A stretch of 20,744 nucleotides of DNA from positions 1 through 20,744 of the forward strand of contig CABSAN010000036.1 of the NCBI GenBank assembly GCA_902475785.1, given 5' to 3'. This DNA comes from an uncultured Collinsella sp. (GTDB taxonomy: Bacteria > Actinomycetota > Coriobacteriia > Coriobacteriales > Coriobacteriaceae). The notes beneath the pieces were generated by a model. The model did no database searches. It was not told the DNA's origin and saw only the letters and a program-made list of their open reading frames with translations. Both the position numbers and the translations under genes were made by a program. Positions 1 through 6,684 of the stretch are shown piece by piece; within the stretch, counting starts at the first letter, position 1; each line of letters begins with the position of its first letter.

Positions 1-1
1 T

Positions 2-52
2 CCAAACAGCCGCCTGGACAAGGTGCGCTATATGTTTCAGAAGATAATGTAA
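2..52 (+). CDS. 3' end of an unidentified gene (partial)
   Basis: The first bases read as an open frame of 16 codons ending in TAA at 50-52, with the C-terminal residues NSRLDKVRYMFQKIM. Eleven of the 16 third codon positions are G or C, as in the genes further on, which favours a real coding tail. The rest lies outside the window, so no function can be named. A small inverted repeat (GCTGTT-GAT-AACAGC, 65-79) follows the stop but has no T-tract. The stretch 80-251 holds no gene that I can support and is probably the leader of the patatin gene. Confidence 0.45.
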   Translation, partial: PNSRLDKVRYMFQKIM

Positions 53-251
53 CGGCTAATGTTCGCTGTTGATAACAGCTGAGTAGTGTAAACAACAGTA
101 CGCAATTATATTTGGGTGCACATGCTGTGGGCGGCTATTATTCGACAGGCGGTAGCGCGACGATGCGATGTTCGATGAAAATGCGACTGAGACGATATAT
201 GTTGACGGGTATACTTGTTCCGTTTGAATTTGTGGGGACGGAGATGGTCGC

Positions 252-1121
252 ATGGCACAGTCAAATACGACGCGCACGGTGGGGCTGGCACTCGAGGGAG
301 GCGGCTACCGCGGTATGTATACGGCGGGCGTGCTCGACGTTTGGATGGAGCACGGCTTAACTTGCGACCATATGGTGGGTGTCTCGGCGGGCGCGGCGTT
401 TGGCTACAACTTTAAATCGCGCCAGATCGGCCGCGCCATTCGCTACAACAAGGCCTATTGTGCCGACAAGCGCTACGCAAGCGTGACCAGCTGGCTGCGA
501 ACCGGCGATATGTTCAATGCCGATTTTGCCTATCACGAGGTGCCCATCGAGCGCGATCCCATCGACCTGGAGACATATCGCGCCTGCCCCATGCGGTTTA
601 CGTGCGTGTGTACCGATATCGAGACGGGCAAGGCCGTCTATCACGATCTGCCGTATGGCGACGAGCGCGATATCGAGTGGATCCGGGCGTCGTCGGCAAT
701 TCCCGTGGCGACGCGTCCCGTTGCTATTGACGGGCATAAGTATCTGGATGGTGGCGTGGCTGATTCTATTCCCAGCGCATGGCTGTTTGCGCAGGGGTAT
801 GACCGCAATATCGTGGTACTCACGCAGTCGGCGGGCTTTGTGAAGCAGCCCAACAGCGTGATGCCCATGCTGCGGCGCGTGTTCCGTCACTATCCGGAGT
901 TTGTCGCAGCGCTTGAGCATCGGCATGAGGTCTACAATGCCACGCTCGATGACCTGGCACGTCGCGAGGCTGCCGGCGAGATCTTTGTGGTGCGACCGAG
1001 TGAATCGGTGAAGGTGCCGTCGCTGTGTCGCGAGCCCGATGAACTTGAGCGCATCTACCAGATTGGTCGCCGCGATGCGGAGGCGACCTTGCCGGCACTG
1101 GAGGCATATCTGGCAGGGTAG
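252..1121 (+). CDS. patatin-like phospholipase family protein
   Basis: A 289-residue cytosolic protein of the bacterial patatin family (YjjU-like), serine lipid acyl hydrolases that use a Ser-Asp dyad. The signatures are in the expected order: the glycine-rich oxyanion motif EGGGYRG at residues 15-21, the nucleophile elbow GVSAG at 43-47 with Ser45, and the DGG motif at 166-168 with Asp166, followed by the usual ADSIP. There is no signal peptide or membrane segment. The ATG at 252 is preceded by GGAG with a spacing of 8. The gene stands alone between an unidentified tail and the hairpin repeats. The family assignment is firm; the lipid substrate cannot be read from the sequence. Confidence 0.9.
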   Translation: MAQSNTTRTVGLALEGGGYRGMYTAGVLDVWMEHGLTCDHMVGVSAGAAFGYNFKSRQIGRAIRYNKAYCADKRYASVTSWLRTGDMFNADFAYHEVPIERDPIDLETYRACPMRFTCVCTDIETGKAVYHDLPYGDERDIEWIRASSAIPVATRPVAIDGHKYLDGGVADSIPSAWLFAQGYDRNIVVLTQSAGFVKQPNSVMPMLRRVFRHYPEFVAALEHRHEVYNATLDDLARREAAGEIFVVRPSESVKVPSLCREPDELERIYQIGRRDAEATLPALEAYLAG

Positions 1122-1140
1122 AGGCTGCTGCCGCCATCTC

Positions 1141-1313
1141 GGCGGAAAGCGCATCCCGGAATGGGCGTTTGGATGGGATGCGGTTTCCGCGAGAGGCCCG
1201 TGGCGGAAAGTTCATCCCGGAATATGCGTTCAGACTGGGATGCAGTTTCCCACTGGCTCTCTATACGGAAAGCGCATCCCGGAATGGAGATCCAAACTGG
1301 GATGCGTTTTCCA
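1141..1313. repeat. three tandem hairpin-forming repeats of about 61 bp
   Basis: Three diverged copies begin with CGGAAAG at 1143, 1204 and 1266, giving periods of 61 and 62 bases. Each copy is an inverted repeat of the form GGAAA-n-CGCATCCC, a loop of about 18 bases starting GGAAT, then GGGATGCG-n-TTTCC. In copy 1, GCGGAAA (1142-1148) pairs with TTTCCGC (1184-1190) and CGCATCCC (1150-1157) with GGGATGCG (1175-1182). Copy 3 keeps the same pairing at 1267-1280 and 1299-1312; copy 2 has several mismatches in its arms. The block fills the gap between two convergent genes. It could serve as a two-way transcription barrier or be a REP-like dispersed element. Confidence 0.8.
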
Positions 1314-1356
1314 TTGCTGAAGTTATGGGGTCGCGGAGCAACTGCTCGGCTTATGC

Positions 1357-2052
1357 CTATGCCTGCTGCCAGGTGTCGACGAGCTCCTTGGCCGCGGCGT
1401 AGGGGTCATCGGCGCTGCAGACGGCACTCACCACAAAGAAGCCGTCGACGCCGGTGGCCTTGAGCTGCGGCAGGTCGGCCGTCTTGACGCCGCCGCCCAC
1501 CACGATGGGCACGGGGCTTGCCGCGTGGAGTGCGGCCAGGTCCTCAAAGCTCTTGGTGATGATAGAGCCGTCGGCCGCGCGTCCGCAGTCGCGCTTGGTC
1601 TCGGTCTCGTGGAGTGGGCCGATGCCCAGGTAGTCGACTAGGCTCATGTCGGCGGTCTTGACGTACTCGAGCATCTCCTCGCAACGGGCCGAAAGGCCCA
1701 CGATGGCGTCGGGGCCCAGCAGCTTGCGACAGACCTCGACGGGAATATCGCTTTGGCCCACGTGCACACCGTCGACAGCAATACCCTGCTCGCGTGCGGC
1801 AAGCACACAGTCCAGACGGTCGTCGATCAGCAAGGCGACCTGACCGGTCTTGCCGGCCTGAGCGATTGCCTGCGCGGCGTCGCCGGTCAGCGCAATGATC
1901 TCGCGGGCGCTTGCCACCTTGGAGCGCACCTGGATGCAGGTAAAGCCGGCGTCGAGCGCCTGGGCCACCACATCGCCCACGGGGCGCCCGAGCGTGTTTT
2001 CGGGGCCGAGTACCAGATAGGCCGAGATATCAAGGTTGTCGCGGATGCTCAT
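1357..2052 (-). CDS. thiE: thiamine-phosphate synthase ThiE
   Basis: A 231-residue TIM-barrel enzyme that joins HMP pyrophosphate with thiazole phosphate to give thiamine monophosphate in the cytosol. Family motifs are in order: QVRSK at 41-45 (usually QLREK), LIDDRLD at 75-81, DGVHVGQSD at 94-102, the phosphate-site motif GIGPLHETETK at 143-153 and GGGV at 186-189. The length is slightly above the usual 210-220. The ATG at 2052 overlaps the stop of the upstream gene (ATGA), indicating translational coupling, and AGGAGG lies 7 bases before it. It is the last gene of the riboswitch-controlled thiM operon. No thiD for the HMP half is visible here. Confidence 0.95.
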   Translation of the reverse strand: MSIRDNLDISAYLVLGPENTLGRPVGDVVAQALDAGFTCIQVRSKVASAREIIALTGDAAQAIAQAGKTGQVALLIDDRLDCVLAAREQGIAVDGVHVGQSDIPVEVCRKLLGPDAIVGLSARCEEMLEYVKTADMSLVDYLGIGPLHETETKRDCGRAADGSIITKSFEDLAALHAASPVPIVVGGGVKTADLPQLKATGVDGFFVVSAVCSADDPYAAAKELVDTWQQA

Positions 2053-2390
2053 CGTGTTTCCTCCTGCTTCTTGATCTGTGCTTCCATGCGCTCGAGCTTG
2101 CCGGTCATGGTGTCGGTAAATCCGGGCCGGATATCGGCTTTGAGCACGACTTCGGTGCGGATGCCCTTGCTCGCCAACACAAAGGTTGCGTCGCGCACGA
2201 CCTGCATGACCTCGTCCCAGTCGCCCTCGATCTCGGTGAACATCGAGGTGGTGCGGTTGGGAAGGCCGCTCTCGCGAATGACGCGCACGGCCTCGGCGAC
2301 CTCGGCGGATAGCTCATCGCCGGTGCCGCATGGGGCGATGGCCACAGCGACGAGCGTGTTCATGCCGGCATTGGTTGCGGGCTCGGACAT
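2049..2390 (-). CDS. MTH1187-family thiamine-binding protein
   Basis: A 113-residue protein of the MTH1187/YkoF-like family (DUF77), small ferredoxin-fold proteins that bind thiamine or related pyrimidines in the cytosol. The visible signature is GTGDELSAEVAEAV near residue 22, then a TEIEGDWDEVMQVV segment and a basic, Lys-rich C-terminus (KLERMEAQIKKQEE). It lies 3 bases after thiM and overlaps thiE by 4 bases, so it is part of the thiamine operon. Met1 is chosen because GGAGG within the end of thiM lies 8 bases before it; Met10 is an alternative that matches usual family starts but has no binding site. The exact ligand and role are inferred from family and context. Confidence 0.85.
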   Translation of the reverse strand: MSEPATNAGMNTLVAVAIAPCGTGDELSAEVAEAVRVIRESGLPNRTTSMFTEIEGDWDEVMQVVRDATFVLASKGIRTEVVLKADIRPGFTDTMTGKLERMEAQIKKQEETR

Positions 2391-2393
2391 GGC

Positions 2394-3233
2394 TTATGCC
2401 TCCTCGAGCTCGAGTCGGTTATCGGCGATGTCCTGGGCGCTCGCGCGGTAGAGCTCGTCGATAAAGGCGACCTTAAAGCTTGCCGGGGCATCGGCGACGG
2501 CGGCAGCACGCGTGCCAGCGACGTTGTAGACGGCGGTGCCGCAGACGGCTGCCGTAAACGGATCGGCGGCGCAGGCATACACAGCCAGCACGCCGCCCTG
2601 CGAGCAGCCGCAGCCGGTGATCTTGGACATGAGCGGGCTGCCGCCGTGGGACTTGGCCACGGTCGTGCCGTCGGTGATCAGGTCGACTTCGCCCGAGACG
2701 ACTACGGCGCCACCGGTGTAGCGGGCGAGCGCCACCGCGGCATCGCGGGCGGCGTCTACCGTGTCGGTGGTATCGACACCGCGTACGCGGCTCAGATCGG
2801 CCGCCTCGCCCTCAAGACCCCACAGGCCGGCGAGCGCGATAATCTCGGAGGCGTTGCCGCGCACGATGGCGGGCTTGTACTGCTTGAGTTCGTTTACCAG
2901 CTGGGTGCGCAGGCTGCCGATGCCCAGACCAACCGGATCGAGCACCCAAGGCTTGCCGGCGTCGTGTGCCGCCTTGGCCGCGCGGGGAATCGTCTGCTCG
3001 TAGATGGGGAAGAGCGTGCCCATGTTGAGATAGATGGCGCCGCCGCCGGCAACGAGCGCCTCGCCCTCGTCGGGCAGATAGACCATAGCGGCCGAACCGC
3101 CCACGGCGAGCTGCGCGTTGGCGACAAAGTCGATCGTCACCGTGTTGGTGATGGAACCGGCCATCGGATTGGTGGCGCGAATCTCCTCCACGGCCTTGAC
3201 CATATGTTGCTTAAGCTGTTCCGAATCAATCAC
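2394..3233 (-). CDS. thiM: hydroxyethylthiazole kinase ThiM
   Basis: A 279-residue ribokinase-fold kinase that phosphorylates hydroxyethylthiazole, the thiazole salvage step feeding ThiE. Visible motifs are N-terminal TNPMAGSITNTVTIDFVAN (22-40), VLDPVGLG (97-104), RGNASE (125-130) and the anion-hole region TGCGCS (206-211), where family members more often have TGTGC. The start is set at the GTG at 3233: an AAGGAGG lies 8 bases upstream, and the frame open further upstream runs through the terminator and riboswitch, so it cannot be coding. The gene is first in the operon and is controlled by the TPP riboswitch. Confidence 0.93.
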   Translation of the reverse strand: MIDSEQLKQHMVKAVEEIRATNPMAGSITNTVTIDFVANAQLAVGGSAAMVYLPDEGEALVAGGGAIYLNMGTLFPIYEQTIPRAAKAAHDAGKPWVLDPVGLGIGSLRTQLVNELKQYKPAIVRGNASEIIALAGLWGLEGEAADLSRVRGVDTTDTVDAARDAAVALARYTGGAVVVSGEVDLITDGTTVAKSHGGSPLMSKITGCGCSQGGVLAVYACAADPFTAAVCGTAVYNVAGTRAAAVADAPASFKVAFIDELYRASAQDIADNRLELEEA

Positions 3234-3255
3234 TGCACATGCCTCCTTGGCATAG

Positions 3256-3285
3256 AAAAGGGGCGCTGTGCATAGACAGCGCCCC
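3256..3285 (-). terminator. riboswitch-linked intrinsic terminator
   Basis: On the minus strand GGGGCGCTG (3285-3277) pairs perfectly with CAGCGCCCC (3268-3260) around an 8-base loop and is followed by TTTT. It sits 11 bases after the TPP aptamer and just before the thiM ribosome binding site, the expected place for the expression platform that stops transcription when TPP is bound. I could not identify a clear competing antiterminator helix by eye. Confidence 0.88.
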
Positions 3286-3296
3286 TGTAAAGGCGG

Positions 3297-3390
3297 CATG
3301 CTCCCTACGCCAGCATTAACTGACAGGTTCAAAGGATTGGGCCCCATGCCCTCTCAGCCTTGTGGTTTGCACCGCCGGCACTCCCGCATC
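3297..3390 (-). promoter_or_regulatory. TPP riboswitch (THI element)
   Basis: The minus strand carries the conserved THI-box blocks in order: CTGAGAGGG (3358-3350), then CCTTTGAACCTG (3335-3324), then GTTAATGCTGGCGTAGGGA (3320-3302). The outer stem P1 can form between ATGC at 3389-3386 and GCAT at 3301-3298. Known members of this class bind thiamine pyrophosphate and repress thiamine genes. Here the aptamer leads directly into the terminator at 3285-3256 upstream of thiM, so control is most likely by premature termination. Confidence 0.95.
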
Positions 3391-3397
3391 GAATCTG

Positions 3398-3427
3398 TTG
3401 TTTCCTATACTAGCGCACCGTTACAAT
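3398..3427 (+). promoter_or_regulatory. probable promoter of the HAD hydrolase gene
   Basis: TTGTTT (3398-3403) and TACAAT (3422-3427) are 18 bases apart, a reasonable sigma70-like pair placing the start near 3434, about 23 bases before the ATG at 3457. It lies back to back with the thiM riboswitch leader. It was judged by eye only. Confidence 0.45.
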
Positions 3428-3456
3428 GGATACGGTGAAAATGACTGGGGGACTCT

Positions 3457-4365
3457 ATGATCAAACTTGTGCTGACCGATATGGACGATACGCTGATTCC
3501 AGCCGGGCATGACGGCGCCAGCGACTACGCCATCGAGGGCATTCATGCCATGCAGACGGCGGGTCTGCACTTTGGCCCGGTTTCGGGTCGCCAGCCGTCC
3601 GCGATGGGCTGGATGTTCAAAAACCGTTCCGAGTGTTTCTCGACCGGTGCGTTCTGCAACGGCCAGGTGATGTTTGTCGACGGCGAAGTAGTCGCCTCGC
3701 GCGCAATCGACAACGATGCCCTGATGCGCCTGGCAGACTACCTGGAGCAAGAGACCGACGATACCTATCTAAAGGTCTACAGCCTGGGTGACGACTTTTG
3801 GGGTAACGATGCCTATTGCGTGACGAGCGATCCCGAGCGCGTGCGCCGTGCCATGGAGTCGGGCGGCAACGCGTGGCTCAAGGGCGAAGAGGCCCCGTGC
3901 CGTTCTGTTGTCGATGACGTGCCGGTGTTCAAGGCGAATATCTGGAGCGCCCGCTCGCGCGAAGAGCTTGCCGAGCTGCGCGAGCGTGTTGCTGCCGAGG
4001 TGCCGGAGCTCTCGCTTGTGTTTCCCAACAACCGAGTGCGCCTGTTCGACATCCTTCCGGCTGGTTGGGACAAGGGCTGCGCTGCGCTGGAGCTGGCGCG
4101 CGCTTTGGGCCTGACGCCCGACGAGGTGGCCGTATTTGGCGATTCCGATAACGATCTGCCCATGATCGATACCGTTCCCAACTCCGTTGCAGTCGCCAAT
4201 GCCAACGAGGCCGTCACGGCTGCCGCGCGCTGGCATATTGGCGCTGCGGCAGATGATGCGGTCGCCGGGGCTCTGCATCAGATTGCCGACTGCGCCGCGA
4301 CGGGGGAGATGCCGTCGTTTATGCGCCAGACAGATGCAGCGGGTTTCGACGTCACGAACGTCTAG
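3457..4365 (+). CDS. Cof-type HAD-superfamily hydrolase
   Basis: A 302-residue cytosolic phosphatase of the HAD IIB (Cof/YidA) subgroup, usually sugar or nucleotide phosphatases. All four HAD motifs are present: DMDDT at 8-12 (Asp8 nucleophile, Asp10 acid/base), VSGRQ at 42-46 (Ser43), Lys206 in the segment GWDKG, and GDSDNDLPM at 228-236. The region between about 85 and 190 is the C2 cap. The ATG at 3457 follows a GGGGG-containing site. The LysR gene begins 10 bases after its stop, so the two are probably co-transcribed. The substrate cannot be predicted; broad specificity is common in this family. Confidence 0.9.
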   Translation: MIKLVLTDMDDTLIPAGHDGASDYAIEGIHAMQTAGLHFGPVSGRQPSAMGWMFKNRSECFSTGAFCNGQVMFVDGEVVASRAIDNDALMRLADYLEQETDDTYLKVYSLGDDFWGNDAYCVTSDPERVRRAMESGGNAWLKGEEAPCRSVVDDVPVFKANIWSARSREELAELRERVAAEVPELSLVFPNNRVRLFDILPAGWDKGCAALELARALGLTPDEVAVFGDSDNDLPMIDTVPNSVAVANANEAVTAAARWHIGAAADDAVAGALHQIADCAATGEMPSFMRQTDAAGFDVTNV

Positions 4366-4375
4366 GGAGGACGCT

Positions 4376-5272
4376 ATGAAGCTCCAGCAGCTCAGATATG
4401 TTGTCAAGGTTGCCGAGTGCGGCAGCATCACCGAGGCATCGCGCCGACTCTTTGTGTCGCAGCCCTCGATCACCGCATCGATCCGTGACCTCGAAAACGA
4501 GATGGGTGTGCACATCTTTGAGCGCACCAACAAGGGCGTCATTGTGTCCGAGGAAGGCGAGACCTTCTTGGGCTATGCGCGTCAGGTGCTCGATCAGGCC
4601 GACCTGCTCGAGGGCAAGTACAAGGGCACATCCGAGCAGGTGCCGCACTTCAGTGTGAGCTGTCAGCATTATTCCTTTGCCGTTAACGCGTTTGTTGACG
4701 TGATCCGCGAGTTCGATGCCGCGCGCTACGACTTTACCCTGCGCGAGGAGCAAACCCACGAGATTATCGAGGACGTCGCGCACATGAAAAGCGAGCTCGG
4801 CATCCTGTATCTGTCGGAGCACAATCGCGAGGTTATCGAGCGCATGCTTGCCGCCAACGAGCTCGTATTCGAGGGGCTCTTCTGCGCCACGCCGCATGTC
4901 TTCGTGTGCGCAGGCCATCCGCTGGCGGGCCGCTCGAGTGTGACGCTCGGGGACTTGGAAGACTACCCGTTCCTGTCCTATGAGCAGGGCAGCTATAACT
5001 CGTTTTATTATTCTGAGGAGCTGACCTCGACCTTTGAGCGTCGCAAGAATATCCGCGTGCGTGACCGTGCGACGCTGTTCAACCTAGCTATGGGCCTTAA
5101 CGGCTACACGGTGTGTTCGGGCGTGATCAGCCATGAACTTAACGGCCCCGGTATTATCTCGATTCCGCTCGATGTAGACGAGTACATGGAGATCGGCATC
5201 ATCACGCGCAAGAACACGACACTTACGCGCTATGGGCGGGCCTATATCGACGCGATTCGTCAGCATATCTAG
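4376..5272 (+). CDS. LysR-family transcriptional regulator
   Basis: A 298-residue regulator. Residues 1-60 form the LysR winged helix-turn-helix (QQLRYVVKVAECGSITEA, then SQPSITASIRDLE as recognition region, ERTNKGVIVSEEG as wing); a linker helix and a periplasmic-binding-like effector domain follow from about residue 90. The start at 4376 is chosen because AGGGAGG, directly after the first base of the preceding TAG, lies 5 bases before it; the open frame extending upstream merely overlaps the HAD gene. A T-N11-A palindrome at 5335-5351, between this gene and the MetE-like gene, makes that methyltransferase a likely target. The effector is unknown. Confidence 0.9.
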   Translation: MKLQQLRYVVKVAECGSITEASRRLFVSQPSITASIRDLENEMGVHIFERTNKGVIVSEEGETFLGYARQVLDQADLLEGKYKGTSEQVPHFSVSCQHYSFAVNAFVDVIREFDAARYDFTLREEQTHEIIEDVAHMKSELGILYLSEHNREVIERMLAANELVFEGLFCATPHVFVCAGHPLAGRSSVTLGDLEDYPFLSYEQGSYNSFYYSEELTSTFERRKNIRVRDRATLFNLAMGLNGYTVCSGVISHELNGPGIISIPLDVDEYMEIGIITRKNTTLTRYGRAYIDAIRQHI

Positions 5273-5334
5273 GCTGCTGTGCTCCGCGCGGGTCAAATCT
5301 CTTTATGACAGTCCAGACTGATATAGGAAGCATC

Positions 5335-5351
5335 TATAACAAACTGTTATA
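5335..5351. promoter_or_regulatory. LysR-type operator palindrome
   Basis: TATAACA-AAC-TGTTATA is a perfect 7-base inverted repeat containing the T-N11-A core typical of LysR-family sites. It ends 10 bases upstream of a plausible -35 box of the MetE-like gene, with its centre near -53, where LysR activators commonly bind. The nearest LysR gene ends 62 bases upstream. A second small inverted repeat, CAGTC-CA-GACTG, lies at 5309-5320. Confidence 0.55.
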
Positions 5352-5360
5352 AACGTATAT

Positions 5361-5389
5361 TTTACGATGGCCATATAAGCGCTCATACT
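5361..5389 (+). promoter_or_regulatory. probable promoter of the MetE-like gene
   Basis: TTTACG (5361-5366) and CATACT (5384-5389) are 17 bases apart, giving a start near 5396. Both boxes are weak, which fits a promoter that needs an activator bound at 5335-5351. Judged by eye. Confidence 0.42.
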
Positions 5390-5427
5390 CTGTCCCAGTA
5401 AAGCAACCAATGCAAAGGGAGATATCT

Positions 5428-6561
5428 ATGAGCACTTCGATTCAGCCGAACGCGCCGTTTCGCGCCGATATCGTCGGCAGTTTTCTTCGTCCACAGGCTG
5501 TTAAGGATGCACGTGCCGCCTATGCCGCGGGCACACTCGACGCCGCCGGCCTTAAGGCCGTCGAGGACGATGCCATTCGCGATTTGGTGGCCAAGCAGAA
5601 GGCCGCCGGCCTGCAGGTCATCACCGATGGCGAGTTCCGCCGCAGCTACTGGCACCTCGATTTTATGTGGGGCCTTAACGGCATTGAGCGCCGCACCTCA
5701 CGCACGGGTTATATGTTCCATGACGAGGAGACGACGGCCGACACTGCTGTGGTTACCGGTCCCATTAGCGGCGAGAATCATCCGTTCGTCGAGCATTTTA
5801 AGTTCGTCAAGGCGCTTGAGGGGGAGGGCCAGGTCGCGCGACAAACCATTCCGGCGCCGATCCAGACGTTCTCCGAAGTCACGCTCGACCGCTGCGATGG
5901 CCAGCAGGAGAGCCTGCGCGCCGTCTACAAGACCGACGAAGAGCTCGCCGATGCCATCGCCGCAGCATACCGTACCGTGATTGCCGACCTGTACGCCGCA
6001 GGCTGCCGCAACATCCAGTTTGATGACTGCACCTGGGGCATCTATTGCGATACCGACTTTGTCGCCAAAACCGGCATGAGCCCGGTCGACCTGCAAAAGG
6101 TAAGCGAGCTGGGCGTGGCGCTCAACAACGCCGCCATCGAGGGCAAGCCCGACGATCTGGTTATCAACACGCACGTGTGCCGCGGCAACTACCACTCCAC
6201 CTATGCCTTTGAGGGCGGCTACGACCCCATCGCGCCGTACCTGTTCGCACATGAGAATGTCGATGCGTTCTATCTGGAGTTCGACACACCCCGCGCCGGC
6301 GGCTTTGAGCCGCTCAAGTACGTCGCTCCCGGCAAGAAGGTCGTGCTGGGCTTGGTAACCACCAAGGCGGCAGGGCTCGAGAACGAGGATGTTATCGTCG
6401 AACGCATCCGCGAAGCCGCAAAGTACGTGCCGCTCGAGAATCTGTACCTGTCGCCCCAGTGCGGCTTTGCCAGCTGCGAGATTGGCAACAAGCTGACCGA
6501 GGACGAGCAATGGGCGAAGATCGCGCTGGTCAAGCGCATTGCCGAGCGCGTTTGGAAGTAA
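5428..6561 (+). CDS. short MetE-like cobalamin-independent methyltransferase (YxjG/YxjH type)
   Basis: A 377-residue protein matching only the C-terminal catalytic half of cobalamin-independent methionine synthase. It begins with the family pattern FRADIVGSFLRP (11-22), then ITDGEFRRSYW (65-75). The zinc ligands of MetE (His-x-Cys, Glu, Cys) are all visible: His249 and Cys251 in NTHVCRGN, Glu284 in FYLEFD and Cys345 in SPQCGFAS. It therefore probably transfers a methyl group to a thiol such as homocysteine, but lacks the N-terminal half that handles folylpolyglutamate, so the methyl donor is uncertain. The ATG at 5428 is preferred over that at 5410 because AAAGGGAG lies 6 bases before it. LysR control is likely. 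Confidence 0.88.
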   Translation: MSTSIQPNAPFRADIVGSFLRPQAVKDARAAYAAGTLDAAGLKAVEDDAIRDLVAKQKAAGLQVITDGEFRRSYWHLDFMWGLNGIERRTSRTGYMFHDEETTADTAVVTGPISGENHPFVEHFKFVKALEGEGQVARQTIPAPIQTFSEVTLDRCDGQQESLRAVYKTDEELADAIAAAYRTVIADLYAAGCRNIQFDDCTWGIYCDTDFVAKTGMSPVDLQKVSELGVALNNAAIEGKPDDLVINTHVCRGNYHSTYAFEGGYDPIAPYLFAHENVDAFYLEFDTPRAGGFEPLKYVAPGKKVVLGLVTTKAAGLENEDVIVERIREAAKYVPLENLYLSPQCGFASCEIGNKLTEDEQWAKIALVKRIAERVWK

Positions 6562-6684
6562 CGCTACCGTTTGCAGGTGGCGGCGCGTGCGAGGCATTGC
6601 GTATCGCGTACAATGGTTCGGATCGTATCGTTCGGGCAGGCTATCCGATATGCCTGATCGCCCTTCCATCATGAAAGGACCTCC

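Noticed and set aside
1141..1313. Possible CRISPR-like array.
   Set aside because: There are only three units, the repeats are diverged, each is a long hairpin, and the sequences between arms vary as loops, not as uniform spacers. No cas gene is nearby.
3234..3347. An N-terminal extension of ThiM starting at 3347.
   Set aside because: The extension reads through the terminator hairpin and into the riboswitch aptamer; the GTG at 3233 has a proper ribosome binding site.
6609..6614. TACAAT as a -10 box for uraA.
   Set aside because: The hexamer is good but no -35 box lies at 16-18 bases. The weak hairpin at 6637-6664 is too poor to call an attenuator.
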